Source: Labrenzia sp. 011 (GTDB lineage Bacteria; Pseudomonadota; Alphaproteobacteria; Rhizobiales; Stappiaceae). From it: a DNA stretch of 64,000 nucleotides. This document shows positions 15,573 to 25,591 of the stretch, in pieces. The position numbers and the translations under genes were made by a program. Where the stretch lies: NCBI RefSeq assembly GCF_003075075.1, contig NZ_QCYM01000012.1:1-64000 (forward strand), given 5' to 3'. Each line of letters begins with the position of its first letter. Positions within the stretch are counted from its first letter, which is position 1. The notes beneath the pieces were generated by a model. It was not told the DNA's origin and did no database searches. It saw only the letters and a list, made by a program, of their open reading frames with translations.

Positions 15573-18500
15573 ATGAATATGCATATGCCAACGGTTACCC
15601 TTGAGGACAAATATGTCGCCACGCAGGGACGGGTCTATCTGACGGGGATCCAGGCGCTGGTCCGGCTCGTCCTGGACCGGGCAAGGCTCGACCGGCAGGC
15701 AGGGCTGAAGACGGGCGGCTTCATCTCCGGCTATCGCGGATCGCCGCTTGCCGGCTATGACACCGAACTGATGCGGGCTCAGCGGCACCTCAAGCAGCAT
15801 GATGTGGTCTTCAAGCCCGGTGTGAACGAGGAACTTGGCGCAACCGCCGTGTGGGGCAGCCAGAAACTGCGCGGCGAAGGCGGCGTCGGACGGGCAACGG
15901 ATTACGACGGTGTCTTCGGCATCTGGTACGGCAAGTCGCCCGGTGTGGACCGGGCGGGGGACGCGCTGCGCCAGGCGAATGCCTCCGGCACCGATCGCAA
16001 TGGCGGAGTGCTTGCCCTGGCCGGGGACGACCATCTGGCCAAGTCTTCCATTCTCCCCGCGCAAAGCGAATTCTATTTCGAGCACGCGGAAATTCCGGTG
16101 CTCAATCCCTCCGATATCCAGGACGTGCTCGACTACGGCCTGCACGGCCTTGAAATGTCCCGTTTCACCGGTCTGTGGAGTGCGCTCATCTGTGTTGCGG
16201 ACACCATGGATGCCTCGGCGACCATCGATGTCTCTGCGCAGCGGCTGCGTCTGCTGCGCCCGCTCGAAGGAGATCCGCGCAAGGACTACCGCCAGAACCG
16301 GGATCTTCTTCTCGGCAACAGGCTGGAAACCGAGCGCCTGCTGCGCGACATGCGCCTGCCGGCGGCGCAGGCCTATGTGCGCGCCAACGGTCTCGACCAG
16401 GTGACCTTCGGCGCCCGTGGCCAGGTCAAGCTCGGAATCGTTGCCTCCGGCAAGGCCTATCGCGATCTGTTGCAGGCGCTGGACCTGATGGGGATTTCCG
16501 AGGAGTTTGCCAAAACACTCGGTCTTGCCGTCTACAAGGTCGCCATGACCTGGCCGCTGGAACCGCAGGGCCTGCGCGAATTTGCCCGGGGCACCGAACG
16601 CCTGCTCGTTGTCGAGCACAAGCGCGGCTTCATGGAACCGCAGATCAAGGAAATCTCCTATCACTGGCCCCACATGAGCCGGCCGGAAATCTGGGGCAAG
16701 CGGCGACCGGACGGAACGCCGTTCCTGTCCGATGTGCTCGAACTGTCGGTCGCCGAACTCATCGAGGGACTGATGGCCTGGCTGCCGGATGACGCAGTGT
16801 CCGATGACATGCGCGCGCTGGCCAGCCGCATGACCCGTCAGGTGATGTGGGCGCAGGGTCACGCTGAGCGGGCTGCCCGCATTCCCTATTTCTGTTCCGG
16901 ATGTCCGCATTCGACCTCCACACAGACTCCCGAGGGGTCCCGCTCCCTGCCGGGGATCGGCTGTCATGCCATGACCGAAATGGCCGGGCGCACCACGGAG
17001 GGCCAGATCGCCATGGGCGGCGAAGGCATCCTGTGGGTCGGCCAGCAGCCGTTTTCCGGCGACAGCCACGTGTTCGCCAATGTCGGCGACGGAACCTATT
17101 TCCATTCCGGCATTCTGGCCATTCGCCAGGCCCTGGCCTCGAATGTGCCGATCACCTACAAGATTCTCTACAATGACGCGGTCGCCATGACCGGCGGCCA
17201 GAAGGTCGACGGCCAGCTCTCCGTGCCGCAGATTACCCGCCAGCTCGAAGCGGAAGGGGTCGAACGGATTGCGATCGTTTCGGAGACCCCGGAAAATTAC
17301 GGCTCCTGGTCCCCGATCGCTCCGGGCACAAAGGTGCATCACCGCGACGAGCTGATGGATGTCCAGAAGGAGCTGCAATCCTTCAAGGGGGTTTCCGTCA
17401 TTGTCTACGACCAGACCTGCGCGGCGGAAAAACGCCGCCGGCGCAAGCGCGGCCAGTTTCCGGATCCGGACAAGCGGCTGTTCATCAACGACCGCGTCTG
17501 CGAGGGTTGCGGCGACTGTTCGGTCCAGTCCAACTGCCTGTCGGTCGAGCCGCTGGCGACGCCCTTCGGCGAGAAGCGGGTGATCAACCAGTCGAGCTGC
17601 AACAAGGACTATTCCTGCGTGAAGGGGTTCTGCCCGTCCTTCGTGGAAATCGAGGGGGCGGAGTTGAAGAGGCCGAAAAAGGCCGATGTCGACATCGATG
17701 CGCTGGTGGAAGAACTGCCGCAGCCGGTCCCGGCCTCTCTCGATCGCACCCGCAATGCCCTGGTGGCCGGCATCGGCGGCATGGGCGTGACGACCATCAG
17801 CGCGGTTCTAGCCATGGCCGCCCATGTGGACGGCAAACAGGCCTCCACGCTGGACATGACGGGCCTTGCCCAGAAAGGCGGCCCGGTCACCTCGCATATC
17901 CGCTTCGCGGCAAGCGACAGATCCATCGAAGGACCGCGCGTTCCGGCAGCCAGTCTCGATCTGCTGATTGCCAGTGACATGGTCGTGGCCACGAATGCGG
18001 AGCAGCTCGCGCTGGCGCACCGGGGCAAGACGATGACCGTTGCCAATACCAAGGTCGCGCCGACAGCCGAATTCGTTCTGAAGCAGACCCTGTCCTTCGA
18101 TGAAAAACGCATGGATACCGCCCTCCGCGAGGCGTCCGGCACCTATCTGGCCATGAACGCGGCGGATATCGCCGAAAAGCTTCTGGGTGACGCCATCTAC
18201 GCCAACATGCTCCTTGTCGGCATGGCCTATCAGAGCGGCGGCCTGCCGCTGAGCGACCATGCCATCGAGACGGCGCTTGAACTCAACGGCGCGGCGGTCG
18301 CCAACAACATCAAGGCTTTCCGCGCCGGCCGCGTCCTGGCCGGGGATGCCGGGAAGCTGCTGAATGCGCTGCCGGCCGAAGCCAGGCCGCGGGAATTCAC
18401 GCTGGACGAGAAGATTGCCTTCAATGCGCAGGAGCTGGCCGCCTATCAGGACGCGGCATATGCGGCCCGCTACCGGGATCTTGTGGCGAAGGTCAAGGTC

Positions 18501-19094
18501 GCGGACGAAGCCCATGGACCGGGAACCCTGCGCCTGACGCGCACCGTTGCCGATCATCTCTTCAAGGTGATGGCCTACAAGGATGAATATGAAGTCGCGC
18601 GGCTTTATTCCGATCCCGCCTTCCGGCGGAAGATCGCGCAGCGGTTCGAAAACCCGCGCAAGCTGAAGGTGCATCTGGCGCCGCCGATCCTCGCCCATCG
18701 CAAGGACCCCAAGACGGGCCGTCCGGAAAAGATCGCCTTCGGTCCCTGGGTGTTCGGCGTCTTCAGGGTGCTGGCGAAATTCAGGGGCATGCGCGGCAAG
18801 TGGTTCGATCCTTTCGCACGCAGTCCCGAGCGCCGGGCGGAACGGGCCCTGATTGCCCAGTATGAGGCGGATATTGCGGAAATCCTGAACCGGCTGCCGG
18901 ATGGCAATTACGGCCTTCTGGTCGAACTGGCCCGCGTGCCCGACCTTGTGCGCGGCTTCGGCCCGGTGAAGGAAGACAACATGCGCAAGGCTGCCGAGAA
19001 GCGTCTGATGCTGCTGGAGCAGCTGACCACGCGCGGTGATGGCGGAAGCGATGACGCAGAGGCGTCGAAGCACTTTCTCGCAGCCGCGGAGTAA
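15573..19094 (+). CDS. Fused indolepyruvate:ferredoxin oxidoreductase
   Basis: Oxidatively decarboxylates arylpyruvates, or in related proteins branched-chain 2-oxoacids, to acyl-CoA and reduces ferredoxin. The 1173-aa protein fuses the IorA- and IorB-type parts. The N-terminal pyrimidine-binding domain is marked by GGFISGYRGSPLAGYD. A thiamine diphosphate-binding region includes GIGCHAMTEMAGRT...EGILWVGQQPFSG. A ferredoxin-type cysteine cluster CEGCGDC lies near residue 645, with further cysteines in CVKGFCPSF. A gamma-type domain opens IGGMGVTTISAVLAMAA near 735, and a C-terminal helical domain of about 200 residues follows. The ATG at 15573 is supported by GAGGAGG about 10 bases upstream. 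The divergent Lrp gene is its likely regulator. Confidence 0.95.
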   Translation: MNMHMPTVTLEDKYVATQGRVYLTGIQALVRLVLDRARLDRQAGLKTGGFISGYRGSPLAGYDTELMRAQRHLKQHDVVFKPGVNEELGATAVWGSQKLRGEGGVGRATDYDGVFGIWYGKSPGVDRAGDALRQANASGTDRNGGVLALAGDDHLAKSSILPAQSEFYFEHAEIPVLNPSDIQDVLDYGLHGLEMSRFTGLWSALICVADTMDASATIDVSAQRLRLLRPLEGDPRKDYRQNRDLLLGNRLETERLLRDMRLPAAQAYVRANGLDQVTFGARGQVKLGIVASGKAYRDLLQALDLMGISEEFAKTLGLAVYKVAMTWPLEPQGLREFARGTERLLVVEHKRGFMEPQIKEISYHWPHMSRPEIWGKRRPDGTPFLSDVLELSVAELIEGLMAWLPDDAVSDDMRALASRMTRQVMWAQGHAERAARIPYFCSGCPHSTSTQTPEGSRSLPGIGCHAMTEMAGRTTEGQIAMGGEGILWVGQQPFSGDSHVFANVGDGTYFHSGILAIRQALASNVPITYKILYNDAVAMTGGQKVDGQLSVPQITRQLEAEGVERIAIVSETPENYGSWSPIAPGTKVHHRDELMDVQKELQSFKGVSVIVYDQTCAAEKRRRRKRGQFPDPDKRLFINDRVCEGCGDCSVQSNCLSVEPLATPFGEKRVINQSSCNKDYSCVKGFCPSFVEIEGAELKRPKKADVDIDALVEELPQPVPASLDRTRNALVAGIGGMGVTTISAVLAMAAHVDGKQASTLDMTGLAQKGGPVTSHIRFAASDRSIEGPRVPAASLDLLIASDMVVATNAEQLALAHRGKTMTVANTKVAPTAEFVLKQTLSFDEKRMDTALREASGTYLAMNAADIAEKLLGDAIYANMLLVGMAYQSGGLPLSDHAIETALELNGAAVANNIKAFRAGRVLAGDAGKLLNALPAEARPREFTLDEKIAFNAQELAAYQDAAYAARYRDLVAKVKVADEAHGPGTLRLTRTVADHLFKVMAYKDEYEVARLYSDPAFRRKIAQRFENPRKLKVHLAPPILAHRKDPKTGRPEKIAFGPWVFGVFRVLAKFRGMRGKWFDPFARSPERRAERALIAQYEADIAEILNRLPDGNYGLLVELARVPDLVRGFGPVKEDNMRKAAEKRLMLLEQLTTRGDGGSDDAEASKHFLAAAE

Positions 19095-19719
19095 AAAGGT
19101 CAGCGAGCCCGAACCGGCTCGCTGACGCATCCGCAGGCAGGTCCCCGGTCAGGGGGCTCGCTGGTCCACGCCGGCTGTGGCCTGTGGCTCCGCTTTCCCC
19201 GACAGTGCGAAGTTTGCTCGACAAACTGGCCTGTTGGGGGACGGGTGGCGGCGAAATGCAATCCGGACAAAAGTATTTCATACAGAGGTGAAAATTTCGG
19301 GGAATGGAAAATACCCCGAAGACAGCTGCCAGCGCCGGGCAAAGCGGGAGCGCATGGGGACGGCTGCCGCTGCCCGTGTGTAATGACCTGACTGGAGATA
19401 AAGAGGTCACCTTCGATCCACGCTCAGAGTGTATTCAATCGGCCGAGAGTCCGGAATTGCGCGCCTGAAGCGTCTTTCTGCGCAGGCATGGTGTTTTTTC
19501 CTGCGGCTTCCGTAAGCGGTTAACTGGATATAAATCGCGATAAAATCAATTATTTTCAATGGGTTGGATTCATTAGATACAACGAGATTACAATTGTTCA
19601 TAAGTTTAAGGAAAAGACGATTACATTCTCGGAACGAGCGTTTTGTTCTTTTTTAAAACTCACCTTCATCTTCGATATCACCGCCTGACAGGCAAAAATT
19701 TTGGAACTGGTATCGAAGC
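19095..19719. other. Long intergenic region after the oxidoreductase gene
   Basis: This 625-bp region has no convincing gene. The first part holds a perfect hairpin at 19099-19126. From about 19400 it becomes AT-rich and presumably carries the promoter of the DUF2336 gene. I found no repeat or RNA gene in it. Confidence 0.5.
19099..19126 (+). terminator. Perfect hairpin after the oxidoreductase stop
   Basis: GTCAGCGAGCC and GGCTCGCTGAC form an 11-bp perfect stem with a 6-base loop, 5 bp past the stop codon. No T run follows, so this would be an atypical or factor-assisted terminator. Confidence 0.5.
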
Positions 19720-20805
19720 ATGACAGAAGCGTTGAAAACAGAGCTGGTGAACTTTTCGGAGCTGACCGGTGAAGCTGGCAGCGCCAGGCGGGCGGAACTG
19801 GCCCGGCATGTCGCAACATTGTTTGCATTGACCTCCGACCGCTGTTCGGACGAGCAGGTCGACATATACGACTCCGTTCTGTTGCGGCTGGTCGACATGG
19901 TGGAGGCGGAAGTCCGGCGGTATGTGGCGGACCAGATGTCCAGTCTTCGTCGTGGTCCGGAGGAAACGATCCGCCGGCTTGCCGATGACGATATCGAGGT
20001 TGCCGAACCCATTCTTCTCAAATCGACCGTCCTGCGCGACGCGGACCTGATCAAGATCGCGGAAAAGCGCGGCAACGCCCATCGCTTCGCAATTGCCCAG
20101 CGGGAAGTTCTCTCGGAGGAACTGACGGATGTCCTGGTGCGGACCGGCGATCTCAAGGTCAAGCGCAAGGTTGCCGGCAATGACGGTGCCTGCCTGTCCA
20201 ACACCGCGGTCATGGCGCTGATCAGCGACGCCGCGTCGGACGCCACCCTGCAGCTCTCCCTGAGCGAGCGGGCCGATCTGGCCGAGGCGCATATCGCCAG
20301 CCTGATTGCGGTCGCCAGTGAAGATGTGCGCAAGAAGCTGCATGCGGCAGGACGCGGCAATGAAGCCGAACGTGTCGAGGAAGCGGCGCAGGTCGCCGCT
20401 CAGCGCATGTCAAACCAGTACTGGCTGGGCCGTTATGATTTCGAAACCGCGCGCAGCCGGATCATCCTGCTTGCCAGACGCGGCATGGTCAACGAAGCCG
20501 CCTTGCGCCGTTTCGCATCGGAAGACCGCTTTGCGGAGGTCGTGGCGACCTTCGCCTGGCTGGTGCGCTGCGGTGTTGAGGAAGTAAGCCACTGGATGGT
20601 GCGGCCGGATCCGGAGCCCTTCGTGATCCTCGCCAAGGCCTTCGGCTTTTCCTCGATCACCGTCGGATCCCTGCTTTCCATCGGCCCCTGGCGTCACCGC
20701 CTGACGCCGGAAGTGCGCAGCGACGCGATGATCCTGTTCGAGCGCATGACCGTAGCCGAAGCCAAGCGTAAGATGTCCCATTGGCACAATATCGTGTTTC
20801 ACTGA
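19720..20805 (+). CDS. DUF2336 domain-containing protein
   Basis: A 361-aa, almost wholly helical, cytoplasmic protein, typical of the alphaproteobacterial DUF2336 family. Features include the repeated helical pairs PILLKSTVLRDADLIKIAEKRG and DLAEAHIASLIAVASEDVRKKLH, and the later VLSEELTDVLVRTGD. The C-terminal third contains LARRGMVNEAALRRFASEDRFAEVVATFAWLVR. No enzymatic motif is present. The family is poorly characterised and the fold suggests a scaffold or signalling role. The ATG at 19720 is the first in frame after an AT-rich upstream region. It is monocistronic, followed by a strong terminator. Confidence 0.9.
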   Translation: MTEALKTELVNFSELTGEAGSARRAELARHVATLFALTSDRCSDEQVDIYDSVLLRLVDMVEAEVRRYVADQMSSLRRGPEETIRRLADDDIEVAEPILLKSTVLRDADLIKIAEKRGNAHRFAIAQREVLSEELTDVLVRTGDLKVKRKVAGNDGACLSNTAVMALISDAASDATLQLSLSERADLAEAHIASLIAVASEDVRKKLHAAGRGNEAERVEEAAQVAAQRMSNQYWLGRYDFETARSRIILLARRGMVNEAALRRFASEDRFAEVVATFAWLVRCGVEEVSHWMVRPDPEPFVILAKAFGFSSITVGSLLSIGPWRHRLTPEVRSDAMILFERMTVAEAKRKMSHWHNIVFH

Positions 20806-20877
20806 CGTCAGCCGTGGTTGACAGGCTCCCCCGGCCTTTCACGGCGGGGGGAAGCCCGCCCTGCGTCACCCCGTATT

Positions 20878-20914
20878 GAAAGGCCCGGTCCGCAGACCGG
20901 GCCTTTCCTTTTGG
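20878..20914 (+). terminator. Strong intrinsic terminator after the DUF2336 gene
   Basis: GAAAGGCCCGGTC and GACCGGGCCTTTC make a perfect 13-bp stem with a CGCA loop, followed by CTTTT. Confidence 0.88.
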
Positions 20915-21004
20915 CGCTCCGCTGCGATCCCTGTGTCTTTCAAATCGCCGTAAACCATGCTTAACAGATGTCGGAACCGTCAACGCGACCTGCCAGGGGC
21001 CGAT

Positions 21005-23374
21005 ATGTGCATTTCAAGTTTTCTTTCCGCCCGCTTTCCGCCAGGTCCGCGCGCGATGCGAAAGACTGCGCCTTTCCTGGTGGCGCTGGGCGTCTTTCTA
21101 CTGGCGGCCTTCACAGGCGCTTTCGAGGGGCAGGCCCAGGGCGTTCCCGGCGCGGTGACGGATATGCTCAAGGCCCGGTCGGGCCAGACGGTGACTGCGG
21201 AGAGCGAACAAGCCGCGGCGTCGGCCGCCGCAGCGGCGAGCCAGGCAGAAGAAAACGAGGAAGGCGCGGGCGCCGGACTTATCGAGACCCTGGAAGACTT
21301 TTCCGACGACGCGGTGGAGGCCCGCGACGAATTCAAGTCGATCGTCGGCGAAATCCCGACGATCCACAATTCGATTCTGACGATCCTTCAGACCCATGGC
21401 GAAGACCACGGCCTGGACTGGCTTCCGGCGGCGCTGCTGGATGTGGCGGCCGCCATCGTGATCGGTCTCGTGGCCTATGCGCTGCTCAGCAGGTGGGGGC
21501 ACCGGCAATTCGCGTTCCTGTATCAGGCGAAGGTCTTCAGCCGGTCCGACAAGATCATCTATCTCTATTTGCGCGCCCTTCTGATGGGCGTGGGCGTGGT
21601 GCTGTTTTTCGCGGTCTCGGCCGTTGCCTATCTGATCGTGGGAACGGGCCTCAAGGCAGCCAACGAGACGGCGCTTGTGGTGCTCAGTGTCTTCTCCGCC
21701 TTCATGCTGCTGCGTATCATCTGGCTCAACCTGTTCGCGCCCGACGCGGAAACGCATCGCCTGCTTGCCCTGAGCAACAGGGAGGCGACGGGTCTCTACA
21801 GAACCCTGCTCGCCGGCTCGGGTGTGTCCCTGGCCGCCGTGGCCTTCTGTATCTGGATGGAACGTCTCGGGCTTTCGGAGGATGCCCACAAGATCGCCCT
21901 GATCGGGGCTTCCGCGCTCTCCATGCTGATCCTGCTGGGAATTACCGTTGTCTACCGGCGGGTCATTGCCCGGCTGATCCGGGGGCGGGAAGGGGACGAA
22001 TGCCCGATCTGGCGCAAGGTGCTGGCTCGTGTCTGGCATTATGTGGCGATCGTCTACCTGATCCTTGCCTGGAGCATTTCCGCGGTCCGCATCCTTCTGG
22101 ACCTGCCCGATGCGACGGGGCTGGTCGCCGCGCCCCTTCAGGTGCTGCTTCTGGCGGCCTTTGTCTACGGTATCCTGATCCTCGTCATCGACCGGGTGCT
22201 TCTTCCCAGGCTCGACACCGCAGACGCGCAGGCGAAGATCGCCGAAGACATCAAGCGGACGGAGGAGAACGAAGGCGGGACCGACGATCCGGAAAGCGCC
22301 CTGGCGCAAGCCCGCGCCGAAGCCGCGGAACGGGAGGCAAGGCGCACGCCGTTCCGCAACCTGTTCGACCGGGGGGCCGTCATTCTGGTCACTTTCGGCG
22401 CTCTCGACCTTCTCGCCACCTGGTGGGGAATGCCACTTGCCGGCAGCGGCTCGCTGATCGGATCCTTCGTCGAGGTGCTGCTGGTCGTGTTTCTGGGCTA
22501 TATGGCCTATGAAGCCGTCAAGATCCTTATCGACCGTCAGATTGCCAAGGAAACGCCGTCCGGGACGGACGATGAAGCGGAGATCGGCGGGGCAGGGGAA
22601 AGCCGGATCGCGACCCTGTTGCCCATCTTCCGGAATTTCCTGCTGATCACCATCGTGGTGATCGCCTCCATGGTGGTGCTTTCGGAACTCGGCGTGAACA
22701 TCGCACCACTCTTTGCCGGGGCCGGTGTCGTCGGTCTGGCGATCGGCTTCGGCGCCCAGACGCTTATCCGCGACATCTTTTCCGGAGCCTTCTATCTTGT
22801 CGATGATGCCTTCCGCAAAGGCGAATATATCGACATCGGCAGCGCCAAGGGCGTGGTCGAGAAGATCTCGATCCGCTCGATGCAGTTGCGTCATCACCGG
22901 GGTGCATTGACGACCATTCCCTTCGGCGAAATCCAGCAGGTCGAGAATTTTTCCCGCGACTGGGCAGTGATGAAGCTGGCCTTCCGCGTCACCTATGACA
23001 CGGATGTGGAAAAGATGCGCAAGATCATCAAGAACTTCGGACAGGAGCTGCTGGATGATGACTATTTCGGCCCGATGTTCCTGGCACCGCTGAAATCCCA
23101 GGGCATCATGTCCATGGAGGATTCGGCCATGATCGCCCGGGTCAAATTCACCACCAAGCCCGGCAAGCAGTTCGAGCTGCGCAAGGTCGTCTATGCCGGA
23201 CTTCGGGACCTGTTCGAACAGAACGGCATCAAGTTCGCTCATCGTCAGGTGACCGTGCGGGTCGCCGATCCGGCAAACGGGGAGGGAACGATTTCGCCCG
23301 AGGCGGCCCGGACAGCGGCTGCGGGGGCGGCAGCGGCCGGGGTGATCGAGGGGGACGGCCAGTCCGACGGCTGA
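21005..23374 (+). CDS. MscS-type mechanosensitive ion channel, large form
   Basis: An inner-membrane channel protein of about 789 aa, predicted to open under membrane tension during osmotic downshock. A signal-like N-terminus (FLVALGVFLLAAFTGAFEGQAQG) leads to an Ala/Glu-rich periplasmic stretch. Several membrane segments follow, interrupted by charged linkers. The conserved MscS core begins at about residue 560: APLFAGAGVVGLAIGFGAQTLIRDIFSGAFYLVDD, the pore helix and start of the beta domain. GALTTIPFGEIQQVENFSRDW follows. It ends with a low-complexity Ala/Gly tail. The ATG at 21005 has AGGGG five bases upstream. ATG 21056 (MRKTAPFL) is an alternative that would give a more classical signal peptide. 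Confidence 0.93.
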   Translation: MCISSFLSARFPPGPRAMRKTAPFLVALGVFLLAAFTGAFEGQAQGVPGAVTDMLKARSGQTVTAESEQAAASAAAAASQAEENEEGAGAGLIETLEDFSDDAVEARDEFKSIVGEIPTIHNSILTILQTHGEDHGLDWLPAALLDVAAAIVIGLVAYALLSRWGHRQFAFLYQAKVFSRSDKIIYLYLRALLMGVGVVLFFAVSAVAYLIVGTGLKAANETALVVLSVFSAFMLLRIIWLNLFAPDAETHRLLALSNREATGLYRTLLAGSGVSLAAVAFCIWMERLGLSEDAHKIALIGASALSMLILLGITVVYRRVIARLIRGREGDECPIWRKVLARVWHYVAIVYLILAWSISAVRILLDLPDATGLVAAPLQVLLLAAFVYGILILVIDRVLLPRLDTADAQAKIAEDIKRTEENEGGTDDPESALAQARAEAAEREARRTPFRNLFDRGAVILVTFGALDLLATWWGMPLAGSGSLIGSFVEVLLVVFLGYMAYEAVKILIDRQIAKETPSGTDDEAEIGGAGESRIATLLPIFRNFLLITIVVIASMVVLSELGVNIAPLFAGAGVVGLAIGFGAQTLIRDIFSGAFYLVDDAFRKGEYIDIGSAKGVVEKISIRSMQLRHHRGALTTIPFGEIQQVENFSRDWAVMKLAFRVTYDTDVEKMRKIIKNFGQELLDDDYFGPMFLAPLKSQGIMSMEDSAMIARVKFTTKPGKQFELRKVVYAGLRDLFEQNGIKFAHRQVTVRVADPANGEGTISPEAARTAAAGAAAAGVIEGDGQSDG

Positions 23375-23521
23375 TCCGTCCATGCCTCAGGGTCTGGTCG
23401 TCCACCTGGGGCGCCGTTCTGATAAGGATGCGGGGAGCCCGACTTCCGCTGTGCTTCCGGCAAGGCGGTTTGTCCGAGAACGCCAAGCGTGCAAATTTCC
23501 GGATATGGAAAAGCCTTTAAA

Positions 23522-24382
23522 ATGAAGCTCTACGACTGTTTTGTCTTCCATAATGAATTCGATCTCCTGGAACTGCGCCTGCGGGAAATGGGCGACCAGG
23601 TCGATCATTTTGTGCTCGTTGAAGCCAACCTGACCCAGAGGGGCGGGCCGAAACCCTATTATTTCGCGGAAAATCGCGAGCGCTTTGCCCCCTGGGCCGA
23701 CAGGATCATCGATCTGCAGATCAAATTTCCGGACGTGTTGCCGCCGGCGCTCGGGGTCTACAGGACCCGGCGCAAGACGGACTGGGAACGGGAAAACTAT
23801 CAGCGCAACTGCATCGCGCAGGCGCTGGAGTCCGCAGCGCAGGACGACCTGATCCTGGTCTCGGATGTGGACGAGATCGTTCGCGGCGAGGTTCTGGAGC
23901 GGGTGTTGCGCGACCGGCTTTACAAGGGCCGGCTGCTGGTGTTCGAGCAAAGCCTCCACAAGCATCACCTGAACCGGATCGTCCCGGGGAAGAACTGGCT
24001 GCTCGGGTCACGGATGATCGAGCGGAAGTACCTGACGACGCCGCAGCAACTGCGGCGAACCAAGGCGCGGATGACCAAGAAATCCTGGGTGCCGGCTTTC
24101 CTCGCCCAGCCGCTGCTGCGTATCCGCAATCACAATCTCACGGGCATCAGCCGCCCGGTGAAGATCATCCCGGATGCGGGGTGGCATTTTTCCTCCATGG
24201 GCGGTCTGGAGGCCTTCCGGACAAAGCTGGAGTCCGTCGTGCACGGTCAGACCGTCGACACGAGCGATATCGAGCGGCTTTACAAGCGCGAGCTGGAGGG
24301 CACGCAACTTGTCCCCCGCAAGGGCCTTCCCGCCAGCGTCCAGGAGGGACGGTTCGACCATATGCTTGCGGATCCGGCGTAG
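23522..24382 (+). CDS. Glycosyltransferase family 17 protein
   Basis: A 286-aa cytoplasmic enzyme resembling GT17 (the beta-1,4-N-acetylglucosaminyltransferase-III type). It opens MKLYDCFVFHNEFDLLELRL and has VLVEANLTQRGGPKPYYF. The nucleotide-sugar motif region is DDLILVSDVDEIVRGEVL, with a DxD-like VDE centre. The late block PDAGWHFSSMGG completes the family features. In bacteria such genes usually serve polysaccharide or surface glycan assembly. No glycan cluster surrounds this copy. The ATG at 23522 begins the conserved N-terminus and has GGAAAAG upstream. Confidence 0.9.
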   Translation: MKLYDCFVFHNEFDLLELRLREMGDQVDHFVLVEANLTQRGGPKPYYFAENRERFAPWADRIIDLQIKFPDVLPPALGVYRTRRKTDWERENYQRNCIAQALESAAQDDLILVSDVDEIVRGEVLERVLRDRLYKGRLLVFEQSLHKHHLNRIVPGKNWLLGSRMIERKYLTTPQQLRRTKARMTKKSWVPAFLAQPLLRIRNHNLTGISRPVKIIPDAGWHFSSMGGLEAFRTKLESVVHGQTVDTSDIERLYKRELEGTQLVPRKGLPASVQEGRFDHMLADPA

Positions 24383-24535
24383 CGGCCCGTAACACTGCGT
24401 ATTTCAAACCGGGGGGGAGCTTTGTGCGAGGGGGACTCGGAGAAGAGGCCCTCGTCCCGCATGGCAGCCCAGAAACCGGACGCTTTTCCGCCAGCCCGTG
24501 TCGCTTTTTCTTCAATCGCTTGCATCTTTCGTCAA

Positions 24536-24563
24536 GTCGATATAAACATATCTTTATATCGAC
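24536..24563. promoter_or_regulatory. 28-bp palindrome, probable SahR-type operator
   Basis: GTCGATATAAA and TTTATATCGAC form perfect 11-bp arms around a CATATC centre. Thirteen of the 14 half-site positions are symmetric. It ends 16 bp before the start codon of the ArsR-methyltransferase gene. ArsR-family SahR regulators are known to bind palindromes before methionine-cycle genes, so autoregulation plus control of metF-metH is the natural reading. Confidence 0.75.
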
Positions 24564-24579
24564 ATTGGTGACCGAGAGA

Positions 24580-25590
24580 ATGACCGAAGAGCAGACCCTT
24601 TCCGTGGAAGATACCCTGGCGGCCCTGAGGGCCATCGGTGAGGCGACCCGTTTGCGGCTGATTGCCCTTTTGGCGGAAAGCGAGCTGACGGTGAAGGACG
24701 CCACCGCCATTCTCGGCCAGAGCCAGCCGCGGATTTCCCGGCATCTGAAGCTTCTGGCGGAAGCGGATCTGATCCAGCGGTTTCCGGAAGGGTCTTGGGT
24801 CTACTACCGTCTGGCGGACGGTCCGGAAGGTGAACTTGCTCGGGCGCTTGTCGCCCGTATCTCACGGGAGGATCCGGTTCTGGCCGCCGATCAGGAGCGC
24901 TTTCAGGCGATCCGCAAGGCCAAGGCCGAGGAGGCTGCCGCCTATTTCGCCGCGCGGGCGCTCACCTGGGACCGGGAACGGTCGCTGCATGTGTCCGAAG
25001 ACGATGTGGAAAGCGCGATGCGGGCCGCCCTCGGCGACAAGCCGTTCCAGTCCTTTCTGGATCTGGGCACCGGAACCGGCCGGCTGCTGGAGGTCTTTTC
25101 CGATCTCTATACATCCGCGCTGGGCATCGATGCCTCGCATGACATGCTGGCGGTTGCCAGAGCCAATCTTGCCAAGGCCGGCCTGACCAATGCACAGGTG
25201 CGTCACGGCGACGTTTATGTGCTGAACGTGCCGCCGCGTTCCTTCGATGTGGTCGCGGTGCACCAGGTTCTGCACTTTCTGGAAGAACCTGCACGGGCCC
25301 TGAGCGAGGCCGCACGGGCCCTGCGGCCCGGCGGACGCCTGTTGCTTGTCGATTTTGCCCCTCACGAGCTGGAGTTCCTGCGCGAAAATCACGCGCATCG
25401 CCGGCTCGGCTTTGCCCGTGACCAGATGGAACGCTGGCTTGAGGCGCTTGAACTGGATCTGGAACAGGTCACCGACCTGCTTCCGGCCGACGAAACAGAA
25501 AACAACCTTACCGTTACACTTTGGCTTGCGCGTGACCGCCGGATTGTCACCGACCTGCCTGCCCGAGATACGTCCCGAGAGGTCGCCTGA
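24580..25590 (+). CDS. ArsR-type regulator fused to a methyltransferase-like domain (SahR-like)
   Basis: A 336-aa regulator combining an ArsR winged helix at residues 10-80 (AILGQSQPRISRHLKLL as recognition helix region) with a class I methyltransferase-like domain. The latter has motif I FLDLGTGTGRLLE at about 159-171 and continues to the C-terminus. This architecture, next to metF and metH, matches SahR, described as an S-adenosylhomocysteine-responsive repressor of methionine-cycle genes. The methyltransferase fold probably senses SAH or SAM rather than catalysing, but the motif is intact, so activity cannot be excluded. ATG 24580 with GAGAGA upstream is chosen. A single base separates it from metF. 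Confidence 0.87.
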   Translation: MTEEQTLSVEDTLAALRAIGEATRLRLIALLAESELTVKDATAILGQSQPRISRHLKLLAEADLIQRFPEGSWVYYRLADGPEGELARALVARISREDPVLAADQERFQAIRKAKAEEAAAYFAARALTWDRERSLHVSEDDVESAMRAALGDKPFQSFLDLGTGTGRLLEVFSDLYTSALGIDASHDMLAVARANLAKAGLTNAQVRHGDVYVLNVPPRSFDVVAVHQVLHFLEEPARALSEAARALRPGGRLLLVDFAPHELEFLRENHAHRRLGFARDQMERWLEALELDLEQVTDLLPADETENNLTVTLWLARDRRIVTDLPARDTSREVA

Positions 25591-25591
25591 A

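Noticed and set aside
21098..23383. A 761-codon frame antisense to the MscS-type channel gene
   Set aside because: The plus-strand frame carries a signal peptide, membrane helices and the MscS core, while the antisense product is charged low-complexity sequence without a motif.
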